DNA of 64,000 bases from Taenia hydatigena (lineage: Eukaryota > Platyhelminthes > Cestoda > Cyclophyllidea > Taeniidae), in the NCBI GenBank assembly GCA_036345935.2, contig JADWOT020001577.1, positions 496,001 to 560,000 of the forward strand, read 5' to 3'. The translations under genes were made by a program, and so were the position numbers. Positions 40,343 to 53,502 of this stretch are shown here, piece after piece (the first letter of the stretch is position 1; every line of letters starts with the position of its first letter). The notes under the pieces are model-generated. The model did not search any database, had not been told where the DNA came from, and was given only the letters and a program-made list of their open reading frames with translations.

Positions 40343-41544
40343 ATACGAATAGCGATTTCGACGTAGTTCATTAAATTGAGCAGCGAACACTGAGGCCTCA
40401 TTTCTCCTTGCTCACTTCCGTCAATTAAGGGGGATGACAGTAGTAGAAATCAAGTTCACGATCCCCAATTTCAAAGGCGAATTTAAGACCGCACCATGGA
40501 GTATATAAGCATCAAAATAAAACAAAGAAACCTTCTCAAACATTCGTGAAAAATGAATGGAAGTTAGTTTCTGTGATTCCTTGGATGTGGATGCAAACAA
40601 AGCAAGGCGATTTGAAGCAGACCCCAAATCAGCATAACGAGGCCACAATTTGCGTGGTGGTAGGGGATTGGGAGGGTCGGTTAGAGAGCACGCCCTGTAG
40701 TGCGGCCCATTTGAAGACAGAATAGGCCTCGAGCGGAAGTGGTATGTTCTCGGGGAAAAAATGATTGCTGACTCTTCATCCTCCTCCTCATTCTTATCAT
40801 CTTCTTCTTCGGAAGCCTCCGTCGGTCAGGAAAGGGGCCATCACCATTTTTGAGGCACTGGTAGTCGTCTAACGAGGATTAGAGAGTTGATCTTCCTTTG
40901 ATTAGGAAAGAGGAGGCCGTTTCTGAGGAGTCATAAAATTAAATAGCTGCAGCGGTGGTGACTTTTGATTAAAATTGTGTTTTAACGCAACCTGACCTCA
41001 CGAATCGGGGGTCCATCCACCAGATACTGCAAGTGGGTTCTTCCAGAGTGGGCCAGACACCCTCTCATAAGAGTACCTCATTTTCCTTGTCTTTTGTCCC
41101 AACCTCTTCTTTGTGCATCTTTTACCCATCGCTAGTCATTGAGCATGGTGGATGTGAAGCAGTTGTGGAGCCTGAGTCAAGCTATGAGACTGTTGTAGAC
41201 CCCTCCAAATAGAAGAGTGCCGCCCCACTCACACATAGATAGAGCAAAGTCTGTCTCTTCCTCTCACTTGATTAATGCCGGCCAAGGTGTAATTATATAC
41301 AAAAATCACAAGTCAATGAAGGAAAACGCCTTATTTTCTGTTTTTATCTTAACCAATTTTATCTACAACCATAACACTTTTGTACCGGATAACGTACAAT
41401 TAGTAAGGGCTCGTTTGCCATATGGTTAAGCAAATTTGTTTTCCAAGAACTGTTTCTCCACCGTCATTATGTCTATTTTAAGAAGTTGTCATAACCGGCT
41501 AATCCTTTCTGACTACTTAAACATAACGTGAAGCTAATTCCCAG

Positions 41545-41562
41545 CGTCACATATATGTGACG
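41545..41562. repeat. 18-bp perfect CRE-half-site palindrome
   Basis: CGTCACATATATGTGACG is self-complementary, pairing CGTCA and TGACG half-sites. It is directly followed by GTGGTACCAC (41,563 region), a second small palindrome. A near copy lies at 53,485. Confidence 0.9.
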
Positions 41563-44042
41563 TGGTACCACACGTGGTCCTTGTTTGGCACAAACAGATC
41601 ATCCAAGTCTGCATTAGCAAAGTGGATGCCAAATGCTCCTGATCTGGATGCAGTAAAAATAGGTTCACTCTGTTACCCACTTATTCACACCACCTCGCAA
41701 ACAACGGGGCAATCCGTGGATGAGGATTAGTGGCAACCCTTCCAATAAGTCAATCCACTCACTTCACCTTTCATCTTTTTCAACACTTTGATATGTTTTT
41801 AAGCTTGAGCAAAGTGGTTTGGTCAGTTCATTCATCTGTTACTAGAGGGAAGGCGACATCCGACTGGCGTACGATCACGACGCCATTGCACTCTTCCCAA
41901 CTGGCAAAGCACTTTGAAGTTTTGTAAACAAAAACAGCAATTTGTAGAAGCGAATGAGATCAAAGTAATGCTTTCATAATTGTTGCCATGACTGCAGTTT
42001 GACGGTGCGTGGCAAAACCAGTTGGAGGGACCGCCCACTTGCCACTGTGTGTGGGGGAGGTGGTGGCAATCAACTCGGCTTTCCTCCCCACCTAAAACGC
42101 CTCCACATTGCTCCTACAATGCCCCAACTGCCAAATTTCGGAAAACCAGTTTAAGTTTCGGAGGCGATGCAGCTCCTTCGACTAGCTTTGTTTGGGCAAA
42201 GAAGGGTGGAGCGAGGGATCGCGGTGGTAGCAACGCCTAGACGAGTTAAGAGGCAACTGCTTTGCAGACATGAGGAGTAGTAGCAGTGTCTTCGATGATG
42301 TCAGGCGTTTATGCTGAAAAAAGTGGATCTAGCCATACCATGGTTTGGAATTAAAGACTGCAGCTCAGCCTCAGATGTCCCTGAATGCCCGACGAGGTGT
42401 GCGTGCGTGTGTGAGTGGTTCAGGAGGTAGCAGAAGATGGCCATGGTGTAGGGACACACCAAATTCCCTGACATTCCTTTACAATCTTCAGTGAGACGCA
42501 AACATCGCCTTTGATCTCCCTTGTCTACACAGAGAAGCGCCTGTATTTTACTGTGAGACAAATGCCTCGCGAGAAGGCGACACCTGACCTCCACACTAAT
42601 TGTCTCCACCTCGACTGTCTGTGTGTGGCCCAGAGACGGCCGACCCACATGTCTGGCTAATGCCTTTTCACACTTTTTTCCGACACTATAAATACGCAAG
42701 ACTTTAGCCCATCCCAATGAATGAGAAAAGTGCCATCAGACATCTGGTGGGTAGAATTAATAGATAAGTTAACAATCTGGTATCCCACTCACCTGGAGTT
42801 TTTAGTGCGAGAAAAATCCACGAAAATTCTTTGCCCCTGACAAGGCCAGCAGTGACGGATAGCAGTGCACAGGACAGGAACTTTGGCTTTTTTAATACTC
42901 ATTATGGTTGTAGCTATTAAAGCCCCTTTGAAAGGTACTGTTGTAGTACATCCCCTCCACCTCACCTCAACCATTCTTTGCCAACTGCAATGACCGAGTT
43001 TTGGGTCTTTGCAAGTAAAGGCGCGCGCTCATTGAAACCCACATTTATCTCACATTACCTATCGTCCGTAAGGCAGTCACACCTCTGCAATGAACGTAAA
43101 GCACCACCTCCTTGACCTTTTGCTGTCATTGTGGTAAGGAGTGATTGGTGCCGTGTCAGTGTTGTTGACCAGGCGTATAACATGGAGTGTGATGGACGGG
43201 AGACAGAGGAAGATGCGTTCCTTCTTCCCATCAGCAATGCAGCGAGGAGGTCGAGTAACTTCCTTGTGTCTACGAAGGTGGCTGAAGGCTGGCAGGACCC
43301 TTTCACATTGATTCCAATGCATCCACATTTCAAGATGTGGAAAGTAAAGCTTCTTTTCCACACGCGCCTCTGTGGTTACTAAAGGGCGTCACGTGAATGG
43401 GGAATTTTTTGGCACAAACATGTTTGTTGGTGAGGACAACACATTCCCAGACAGCCTAATTTGCTTTCTCATCAGCGAGTCCACGACTGTAATGCGCAGT
43501 GGCTGTTGGATTGGAGGTATTGTCCCCGCTCTTCTGCTGTGGTGCAAGGCGCTAATCTTTACAGCTTGCAAAAGTGTGTACTAACTCGTTCACAGTTATC
43601 ACGGAAAGATTCACTTCGTGCCCAGTTTCACTCAGCAGCAGGTTGTACGACGATCAGTCGTCTAGACGAGGGCGGCATTCCACATCGTGGCCTCATGCTC
43701 ACTTTGCTGAAGGCTTGAAAGTACCATGAAAGATAGCTAGACACTCGTCAAATGCACGACCAGTGAGCGACGAAACTTCACCTTGCAACAGCCACTTTCA
43801 AGTCCTCCGTTCGTACAGGTGTTAGCATCCCGCGGTTATGTGCTTTCATTCCTCGCAAAACCCATCACGACTCACTCTTGCATGGACACTCCACGACGAT
43901 TAACTTCCCACTTAATTAACTGTGGCTGAACTAGTTTAAGCAGGAATTTGGAGTCAGCTTCTATGGGTAGTGATAGGACAAACCTGTTGCCTGCATTCTC
44001 TCGCTCCTTTGGACTACTTTGCCACAGTTTTTTCTTCTTTCT

Positions 44043-44070
44043 TTCGTATTGAAGTGAGAGTGAATACGAA
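44043..44070. repeat. TCGTATT hairpin, copy 2
   Basis: Arms TTCGTATT (44,043-44,050) and AATACGAA (44,063-44,070), with the same spacing and the same GAAG and GTG edges as the copy at 23,794. Confidence 0.7.
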
Positions 44071-45950
44071 TGTGGACGGATTTATTCACAGCTCCAGTTG
44101 CGCCCCTAGAATGTGGCATTGGCTTTTACAGACCTCCTTGAGTGCCTTCGTGAGGCTGGAGCATCTTTCCACTTGTTGCGTCTCCCATTCGACAAACCCT
44201 CCTACCCAAAGTGATTGACACAGGATGTGGATCCACTGCAGAACACAGCGTTGAGTAGCATTGATGCACTGGCTCCTCATTCCCATTTCCCTTTTCATTG
44301 TCTTGTCGCATTGCCGCTGCTCGTTTTCACCCGTCACACGGTACCATGTTCAGTCCTTGACCATCGCCCGCAATTCATTTCATGTTTGCTAATATTTGAA
44401 GCAACTCATCGGCTGTCATGCCAATCTTGGTGGACGCACAATCAGCCTCTCAAGGCGGTTGCCCTCCGATGTGGCATTTTTGTGTGACACTTCAACCATC
44501 AAACTGGGGACTGTGCTCGTTCTTCGAGCGCAAGGTCGCCGACGTCGCTACTGATGTAAAACACGTCTTACCTTTGAAGCTCCTGCTAGGCACGCAAGGC
44601 TCTACACTGACTTCTCATACAGGAACAGGTGTAATGGTAACTAAGTTGTAGCGGTGGGAAGGAGAAGGTTTTAGCTCCAAGTCTTGCCCTTGCAAGATGC
44701 ATTGAAGGAGGACCTGAACCGTCCAGTCAGAGTGTGTCCGTCTTCATCATTAAGCCCAATCTTGCCTTCCCGCTCCTTCCCCTAGCTGATGGAGCTTCAC
44801 TAAACTGCATCCGCTCGAGTGGATGCATTGGTGTGGGGATACTTCACCACCAGATGATGCATGCTTTATCCATCCACGTTGTCTATGCTAATTTCAAGTT
44901 CAAACTCAGATGCACCTCCTGCAAGACCGTACCAACCAACACCCATGTCATGTGAGGAGCGGTGCCTTCGCACGAAGGCAGAAAAAGAAGGCAAATTTTT
45001 CACTTGTAATTCCACGCGATTGCATGTACATGTGGCGAGTACGAAAAAGACCACCTCGGTCCTCCCAAACGCAGTGCATTGTTGTAGAACAGTTGTTCTC
45101 CTCACCCCAAGGAAGAGGTTGATGTCAGTGGACTTTTTCAAATGCCAAAAAGAGGAAGGATAAACAACATTAGCAAACAATGTGGAGTGGTGGTGGTGGG
45201 GTGGAGGGGGGAGGAGGGACATTTAAGCTAAAAGTTGTCGCCATTACATTTCAGAAGACTCCAGGTGATAGATTGCACCATTCAAAAGATGGAGGAAGAA
45301 AATTTCAGGGAACCGTGAGTGTGAGTAGATAGGAGGAGCAGTCTAAGTTCTAAGGACGCTTTCAAGCACAAAGTTCTCCGCTTCTGAAGTAAAGAATCCA
45401 GCAGATCACATACTTCATTCGATCACTCACTCCTGAGTCCCCTCAAACCGTATGGGACCTCTCTCCTACCATTCTTCAAATATTCATTCAAGAAAAGTGC
45501 GCACTTGAGGATGGAGGAGAGCGGAATGCATCCATGTTGTGGGGTCTGTGTTAAGAACCTGCAAGTGTGTCTCACTCGCCTCCCAAAAGCTTCATCCTAC
45601 ACCATCAATTAAAATGGATGGACGCACTTGATGACATCAGACATCCAACGAGCGACGGCGCTGACTCAATGACAATTTGTCACTCGCTTTTTTCCCAGAA
45701 AATGACTGCTGAATGAAAACTGTGGCAAACGAATCTCGTTGTGGTGCTAGTTGAGGTGGACAATATTGACGCCAAAACAGGTCACTTGCTCTAGACCATC
45801 CACTTACGTTGCCTCAACCTGAGTGGCTTAAAGGAAGTCCAAATGCGTGTTGATTACTTGCTGTCAGGTCTTCTCTACACGCATTGTAGAGACGTGCGGC
45901 GTGAGGCGTGAGCTACAGGAGCGGTGTAAGAGAGGGTCCGACGATGAATT

Positions 45951-46082
45951 CTGCGTTTGCCAAGTTGTGCTCTTAAACTGCCCCACCTACACACGCAAAC
46001 GTGCGTCAGGCTCCACATCTCATGAAAATTTAAATTTGATAGCTCTAGACAGGAGAGAGGAGCCAGTAGCTTTCTTGCTAGG
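45951..46082 (+). repeat. Recent dispersed repeat C, copy 1 (in intron 1)
   Basis: This is identical to the reverse complement of 63,869-64,000 at 130 of 132 positions, with differences at 45,980 and 46,075. Similarity collapses just beyond 46,082, which therefore looks like an element edge. The edge coincides with the change from a G/C-richer block (41-46 kb) to AT-rich DNA. Confidence 0.85.
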
Positions 46083-46792
46083 AACCGCTTTAGTTGAATT
46101 CCACACCCAAACGTGGAATGATTAAGGGTGCGTTTTCCAGTTTTAGATAGGTTAAGCAGGAAAATTAGTGATGCAAATGGAACTAGTCGATAATTTTTTT
46201 TCGATATGTGTGTCAATTTAAACGCTTTTATTTGAAACGTGTACCAGCTTGGAATATTTATTTTTTGATACTAAAATTTGATTGCCTAGTCTCCAATCAT
46301 TTGGTACTGATAGTTTTGAAGCACGCTCTTTTATCAATCCCTTCTAATACTCCATTTTTTTAATCTGCCATGCAATAATAGTCAACTGTTTTGACATTTA
46401 TTACCCCTCCGACTTTTTTACCTTTGGTAAATAAACTTTATTCACTCCTCGGCACACCGCTGCAAATTAGTTGCAAGCTTGCTAACGTACCATTTATGCT
46501 CGAAACCTTTCTGTTTCTGTCTTCCCTAACTTAAAATAACCTTGGACAATAATTAAATACAAAAACACAATCTTGTGAAGTGCTTCGCTAAAAAACGCAA
46601 AAAACAGATTTTTGGACTCACATTGATGAACAATATAAAAACAATACCTCTTAGTCTAGATTTGGAAGTGTAATTTTGCCGCTTTATATTGAGGAACTTA
46701 GCTTACCATTAAGGCAGAATAAAGGGAAATTACTCGCCAGTTTTGTCTCGATTCAAAGCTGTAATTTTTCATTCTGGTGTTTTCCCATTCTA

Positions 46793-46841
46793 AGCTGTGA
46801 TTGATCAGGATCTATCCAATCACTGCTGACCAATAGTAAAG
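46793..46841. repeat. CCAAT hairpin plus CCAATAGTAAAG block
   Basis: Arms 46,793-46,803 and 46,817-46,827 (11 bp, one mismatch) are followed by CCAATAGTAAAG at 46,830-46,841. The same 12-mer lies at 31,387-31,398 upstream of the protocadherin. Confidence 0.7.
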
Positions 46842-47012
46842 CGATTAAAGCTGACATCTTTTTATAAAGTAGTAGCTGTCCTACCTTCGTAGCTGTATCC
46901 CGCATTAGGGACTAAAAACAAAAGTAGGGGAAAGAAGAGAAAACTAGCGTACTCCTTCTTTAAACTTCCTGTTCTCACTTTTAATGAGAATCTGGCAAAT
47001 ATCTTTGACATT

Positions 47013-47037
47013 TGATTGGTTGGTTGTCAGCCAATCA
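47013..47037. repeat. CCAAT hairpin matching 63,440-63,464
   Basis: TGATTGG and CCAATCA arms around an 11-base loop. The 25-bp unit matches the 63,440 copy at 22 positions. Confidence 0.75.
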
Positions 47038-50000
47038 TGGCTACCCAATCGTAGAGCCCTTCTCCAATCCATTATTCTCCAGCACCTTTTTTCTACTTCA
47101 TCTAAATTAAGGCACCTAAAATCAGACAAAAGGTAGATGAACGATCGAAAAAGCATCGTGCTTATCTATTTACACATGGGCAGGAACCAGATGCAACGCC
47201 GTTAAAAAGACTGATGAGGACGCTGTCCATTTTGGGTCTTAACTGATGCAGCTGTGCTGCGTTTTTGTGCACGCTTTTTAAACGAAGAAGAAAAGAGGAG
47301 GACTTTTAAATCTAAGAAGGAATTATTTTCTTGTAAGTTACTAGTGTAACTCGTTTTTAATGGGCTGCGCAAGGGTTGAGTAGAAGTTGCTTTCTAAACC
47401 GTAAATCTTATTCTTCATTTTAAAGAAATTTTTACACCATAGGGTGCTAGACACCTGGATTAGTGAACTACTTACCATTATTCATGCCATTCTCTCATTG
47501 GCTACATGTACATTCACCCGCTAAACAATTTACTGAAGTAGACTCTACACCCACGCAACTTCATTAATTTCTCTTTATCTTCACTTCTCCTGTTTTAGTG
47601 TTACGGCTTCGGCTTTTTTATCTTGTGCTTTAAGATCGTAGGTGTAGCCGTCTACGACCTTACAGCGCCCTACATCAGTCATACCGGCACGGCTGTCCTT
47701 GAGGCCTTCAGATCAAACGTAGAAGAAAATAGTGTCCATGTCTCCATACCCCATTACAGGGGCTGATGGGAGTTACTTCTGTTCCTGGCACACATTCACT
47801 GCACATAATAATTAGCGTATGATAGACTGCCATTCCTCTTGGAGGTAATTATTGGGTAACTCTTACAGAAATCTTCCTTCTACAATGATAAGCAGGTTTT
47901 GTCAGATGGCATCAATCGTTTAGCAACCATTTGGCGTCTTTAGGAATACCATTTAGCTGTCAACCATCCATGAAGGGGTCGGATTGGTATTCGACGTAAA
48001 TGAAGCATTGCTTGTCAAATATTTTGTCTTCTTTCTAAAGATTCATCTAAATATGAGTTTGCCTTCCAAAATCAGGACCTTGCCTTACAGGAAACCCGAA
48101 TTTTCTCCCCAGTCATGGTAGTTCTCATCACCGTTATATGGCAGGTGTCACTCATCCTCCCTCTGTAGTCGCTTAGACACTAACTTGCCACACACTTCGC
48201 TCACTTGATGTCAAGACTATTGTAGGGCATAATGTGGACATGCCAATTACCCGTGGTTATTGAACCCTTTTGTTACTTCTTCCTGATGTGGTTCTAAAGT
48301 TCGTTTCCATTCCTCAAAGAAGTACCTTTCCCCTCGAAAGCCCATTTCCACTCCTGCATTAGAAGAAACCAAGTAATTCCTCCTTTTTCATCCAAATGGG
48401 CCATAAAAGGCAAGTGATATTTTTGAATAATTTGACACGTTTCATCCTCTTTCCATCTGATCCCATTGAACATACAGGCAGACTTCTAGATCTTGTTCAC
48501 CATCGCAGTGCCATTACAATACAAGTGACAATCGTCCGCATTTTTCACCTGAGCATTCAAAGCATCATATCATTAAGGCTATCTTAAAAACTGTCAAATC
48601 TACCCTCATTCATTTCAATTACAGTCTTCAGTTAGAGTACTTGCACACTTCAAAGCAGCACAGCACTCAGGCAAGCAGTCGGGAATGGCTGAGAGGACAA
48701 ATGTCCTCGTCCTCCTGTTCGAAGCTTTGTCAGCCTAATTCAAACCTGATGTGTGAATCACGAGCTTGTGCTTGTACGCACGAGTCAGCTTCCTGACTTT
48801 TAAAGCCCTTTGAGACTACTCACCCTATATCCAGGCCTCATATCTTGCTCCAGTCAAATAAATGTAGGCACAAGCAGCGGCAAACAAGGTACACATTGCT
48901 CTAACAATGGGAAGAAGAGATAAAATGACGCAGTCCTCATCATATCCAAGGAAGGTGGGCAGTCTGCAATGCACAAACTGCGTAGTAGTTGATACTGCAA
49001 TGATGATAACATCGGTGAGTGAATGAATGAATCGCAGACGGGGAGAGGAAAGAAGGGAGACGCGAAAACCACCTTTTGCGGTGTCATTAGTGTAGTTGGA
49101 GAGATACCGAGGACAGAAATGCCCATCACTTGGACCTTACTAGTCCTTGAATAACTTTTGCTGAAAGTAGGACTTATAGAATCTGACCATTTTTATTACT
49201 CAGGAGGTTCGGCTTGAAGAGATTGCCATGCGCTAACTGCTAAGTCAAAGAAAGGCGAAGTAAGTACGACGACCTCCAATGCTTATTACCATCTTGAAAG
49301 CCACTCAACACCTTATTCGGTGATATACAAAGACCTTAGCAACTGCTCAAAACTTGACTTACCTTCATTATAAAAGATGCTCAAAAAGTAGACTTTCTTT
49401 GTCTGGAAGGTTGCAGTGGTTCATGTTAGGATAAGTAGAGGAAGGGTGTTTTCAATAGTCGTTTCTACTTATCACCTTTTAGCTTAAAAAGGTTAAAAGT
49501 TTATCGGTCTATGGAGCACACATACAAAGCCTGGTACATTGCTATTTAATGGGTAAATTCGAAAGGATAAACTCCACAGTTGATAGAGAGCAAGTAATCT
49601 TTGATAACTCACTTTATTCCTTCAAGTGGATGTGGGGATGTGAAGAATCTGGTTAGAGGAATAGGGATAACTAGTTCTGTATTGGCTCCAAACGCCCTTT
49701 CTCTTTTGAAAAGTTGGACTCAGTGCGGGTTTCATTTTCTCGCCCACTTTCTTGTGACAAGGGTGGTCAGGTAGAGGTGGCACTACTGCTACTGCTACTA
49801 TTCGGTCCTCCACCAAGACACCATTGACATTTAAACGTTCACTTTTCCCATCATTTTTTACTGAATTGGCCTTTAGAAATGGTCACTGGCCTCCTTCTTG
49901 CCATAACTGCGCAATACCCCTAACTGCATAGTAGCCCAGTCCATTTCGGTGTATATTGCAGTTTAGTGAGCCCCTTTCGGTGTTGGTATGTTCTGGGATG

Positions 50001-50110
50001 CGACTGTATCCGCCCAAGGGAATAGTGCTGTCCGGGAAGTTGGAGAGCAATAAAGAAGAAGTAAGGGATAGCTACTCTGTGCGACCCCGAATATGGAAGA
50101 GTCTTGTTTA

Positions 50111-50149
50111 TACACACACACTCACACACACACACACACACAAACACAC
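50111..50149. repeat. Interrupted (CA)n microsatellite
   Basis: About 39 bp of CA repeat with CTCA and CAAA interruptions, inside intron 1. Confidence 0.95.
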
Positions 50150-51670
50150 GTATCGAATTCCCATCTGATTCCATCCAATTTATGGCTTCCAGCGAGTGGG
50201 CTTGGAGGGTAAGGCGTAAAAGATCCGCTGGAATGCCTTGCAAGAAGAGGACTCTACCCCAACCCATAGACCAGTCCTGACATTTTCAGAGAAGATGAGT
50301 TCCCTGCCACGCTGTAATGAGGCGAAATCTTACTAATAGAGTTTTGGCCAATGCATCAAATTGCAGTTTACAGGCCAATGAAACATGCACGCAGACAAGC
50401 AAACAAAACGAGTCTGCTCTTGAGGGATTAGGGTGAGGTGGTTTGTACCTCAAAACTGTAGCATGGATAAAGAGGGAGTGAGTCGTTTGCGGCCTCCTTG
50501 ATGCTGACGTTGAAATGGAAATGCACATCAGCCACTCCTCACCACAGGTCCACAACATTGTAGTGCTCTTTTGTGAGGTAGGTAAAAGAAAATGAAAAAC
50601 CAATTGACAGTCTTGAAGGCATATTCTCATTTTTTAGTAAATGGCACCTGAGTGACACTTAAATCTCCTCTCCAACCCCTTACCACACCCGGATCTAGTC
50701 ATTTGAAGAGGTTCTACTACCACCACTGGCACCACTACCACTTCATAGACAATAATGAAACCCATCCACCTCTTTGTGTATCACTCACGGTGGTTCTTAA
50801 GGATCATCAATGGATATCCTTCTACACGTAAGCTATTAGTTATCGCATTCAGTGGTGGCACACAATCTCTCAACGTTATCTATAGCAGTGGTGATTTGTA
50901 AGGTACCAGCCATGTTTAATCACCTTTTATGAGCCAAATGAGATCTGAAAGTGAAGTAGTAGGAAGCACAGTGAGGAGAACTCTACTGGTGGTAGAATAA
51001 CGTCTCCTTGGTGAGGTTCTAAAGTCCCCCCATCTAAAATACCTTCCTTTCACAAATCTTCACAAGTTACTCTCGGAAAAGGATTGTAGTAAAGCATAGT
51101 TAAATGAAGTAGAAACTTTTCGGCTTCCTTTTTGGTGTGCAGGAAACAGTTCACAGTCACCGCTGTCGAGAGGGCAGGAATCCTCCAAATTGAGTCCAGG
51201 TTGTGTAGATCTGTGACCACTACCCAACGTTATATTTTTAAACACGACTTTTTAAATGGTGGTTGGCCAGAGACTGAAAACTAATTTGTTTTGGGTAAAA
51301 AGTTGCTTTTTAGTCAGCGACACGAAATTTTGAGTGGAACAGGAACACGTTAAAGATCTGAACTGAGTTGACGTTAATAGATAACGTTAATGAGGTGATA
51401 GTATATGCAGTTGAAGAAAGAAGGGCCTAGGAACACCTCCAACTCCAAAAGCACCTCTGTTATCAATGTTTGGAAGAATTGGAAGTCAAGTGATTTAGTG
51501 TGAACAGAGATTTTTCGTTACCGCTGTAGACGCCGAATCTGAAGAAGCGGAAAGGTGAGGATGGGCAATCCCAGAGTGAGAATTATATCCGCTCCCGTCC
51601 CCAAAAGAGACAGCACTGCTGGCATTCAAAGTGCAAAGTGTTTTTAGCTGAACCGATTATAAAAAGCCCT

Positions 51671-51690
51671 TGGAGGAGGAGGAGGAGGAG
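51671..51690. repeat. (GGA)n microsatellite
   Basis: Six perfect units plus GG, inside intron 1. Confidence 0.95.
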
Positions 51691-53484
51691 GGAAGGAGGC
51701 GTAATAAAGAGGCGAGAAGAAGCTTCTCCACCCTTCTCTACCTGCCGTGGGGTACACACTACATTAAGCTACTGCAGCAGCGGTGGTGGTAGTTACAGTA
51801 GCAGTGGTGGAATAGGTACGGCATTATACTCACCACATAACTTCCATTTAAGTGACTACTCTTCCATATCGCGCATCCATTAGACTCTCTTCCTGGCGCT
51901 TCTAATGGGGTTGGGGAGTGGGGGACGAGGTTAAGCGGCAATGCAGCCGGCATTGTTATACTCCAGTAAACTTTGGCAAACCAAAGCACCCCTTTTTCTC
52001 CCACTTTTTTCGCTCCCTATGAATGATTGGCTGAATTTAGTCAGTTCTTGGATGAGAGAAGCAAGCAGGATGTTCTGTGCTGATATTGACTGTGCCGCTT
52101 ATTCTCATTGTAGCTAGTAGATGAGATTAAACGGTCGACAAGGATGTATTAGGTGACCGAGTCATCCAGGAGTTTTTGTAATTGTTGTAATTAAGTCAGT
52201 GTTATCAGAAATGACGCAGTGGAATCGGATCTTACGCTCTCTCACAAGACCATGCTTGCTGTGTGTCCGTATGTATCCATCTTCACTGGCCAGAGAATAA
52301 CCTCTGCCTTCTTGATATACCCGGAGGTAGCATCTTCCCCTCATCCTTGTCCTTACCTCCGTCCCTGTCCTCACCACATTTTCAGATTGTCAACCTAAAT
52401 TAATAGATCACCTCGCCTCCAAACTTATTTCTTGTGTGTCTTCTGGAAGAAGCTGAGTTTCACAGGCTGAGATGCGCAACTCCGCCCGTTTTAAATTGTT
52501 CCAGCATCTACGTATGTGAATAGCGATATAGGCATAAGTAGGGTGCATATATTATCTTTTAATTATAGACCATATCAAATTTCATCGTGACACGACACAA
52601 AGCGGGGTAAATTGCCCCGCCCTCCCTTCCTTCCTCCTGCTCCTCCCCCTCCTAACCCTTCTTTATTGCTGGGCTCTCTCATTACCAAGTCTGGAGGTCA
52701 CACAGGCGATAAATAATTCCCAGTTGGGTTAGTTAAAGATGCAGAGTTTTCTTTTTCCCCAACCCGGCAGCCAAGTGCATTTTCTCTGCATGTTTTGCAA
52801 GACACGGTCTCTGACCAGTAACTGGCCTGGATGTAAAGTTGTGCACAGTGAGCGCTGCATTATCCTGAGGGGGTTTTATCCTCCTCCAAAATTGAGACCA
52901 TTCCAGTCCGACTAAATCTTGTCCATAAGAGGCTCTTCTGGGAACATATTCTCAAGTTTTACTAGAGATATTAATCCCCCAAAGTGGTCGACCTCCATAT
53001 TTCTTTAGAACAGAACCAACGGTAAATACTGCATCTAATAGGAATTTAATTCTATATCCAGACTCTTTCTTCGTTTTTAAAACCCCCAGTCGAAAATAAT
53101 TATGATCCACTTTAAGTCGGCGTCCTGAAATGCTAATAAAAAAAACACCGATTCTGGCCAGTAACAATTCCAGCCAACTCTTTTTATTATGTAAGAATTA
53201 CGAGTTCGGTGGAGTTAGGGGAGCTGAGTTAGCTCGAGTAATCCCGAGGGGGAAAAGATATTTGAGCTGTCGGCTAGTGTAACAAAGTTACATTGAGGAA
53301 TCGGTGGCTCCGTTTCCACCCCCTCTCTCTCCCCTGTCCCAATCCCTAAGAGAGAAGGGTGCGACTAATTGTTCACCAGACAATAAAATTAGCCTTCAAC
53401 GATTCTCCAGAGTGCTGTATTACTGTAAGCTTGCCATACTTCATCAATTCCTTTGAACAACCTTAGAATCGTGATAGGCACCAG

Positions 53485-53502
53485 CGTCACATATGCGTGA
53501 CG
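53485..53502. repeat. Near copy of the CRE-half-site palindrome
   Basis: CGTCACATATGCGTGACG differs from the 41,545 palindrome at two central bases, and both are preceded by CCAG. Confidence 0.85.

Larger units (their letters stand above)
41000..46100. other. Compositionally distinct block within intron 1
   Basis: By eye this part of the intron is richer in G/C and in CTCC/CACTC and GGAGG tracts than its flanks. It changes abruptly to AT-rich DNA near 46.1 kb, where repeat C ends. Its ORFs are short, overlap on both strands and show no transposase, reverse transcriptase or other domain. It may be a large old insertion. The left boundary is not clear. Confidence 0.3.

Noticed and set aside
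42301..42717. 138-codon open frame on the minus strand
   Set aside because: No domain; many other chance frames occur in this G/C-richer intron block.
51060..51260. Possible fifth copy of repeat family A (minus strand)
   Set aside because: Only one short block (ATCTGTGACCACTACCCA-like) matches copy 4; the rest does not align.
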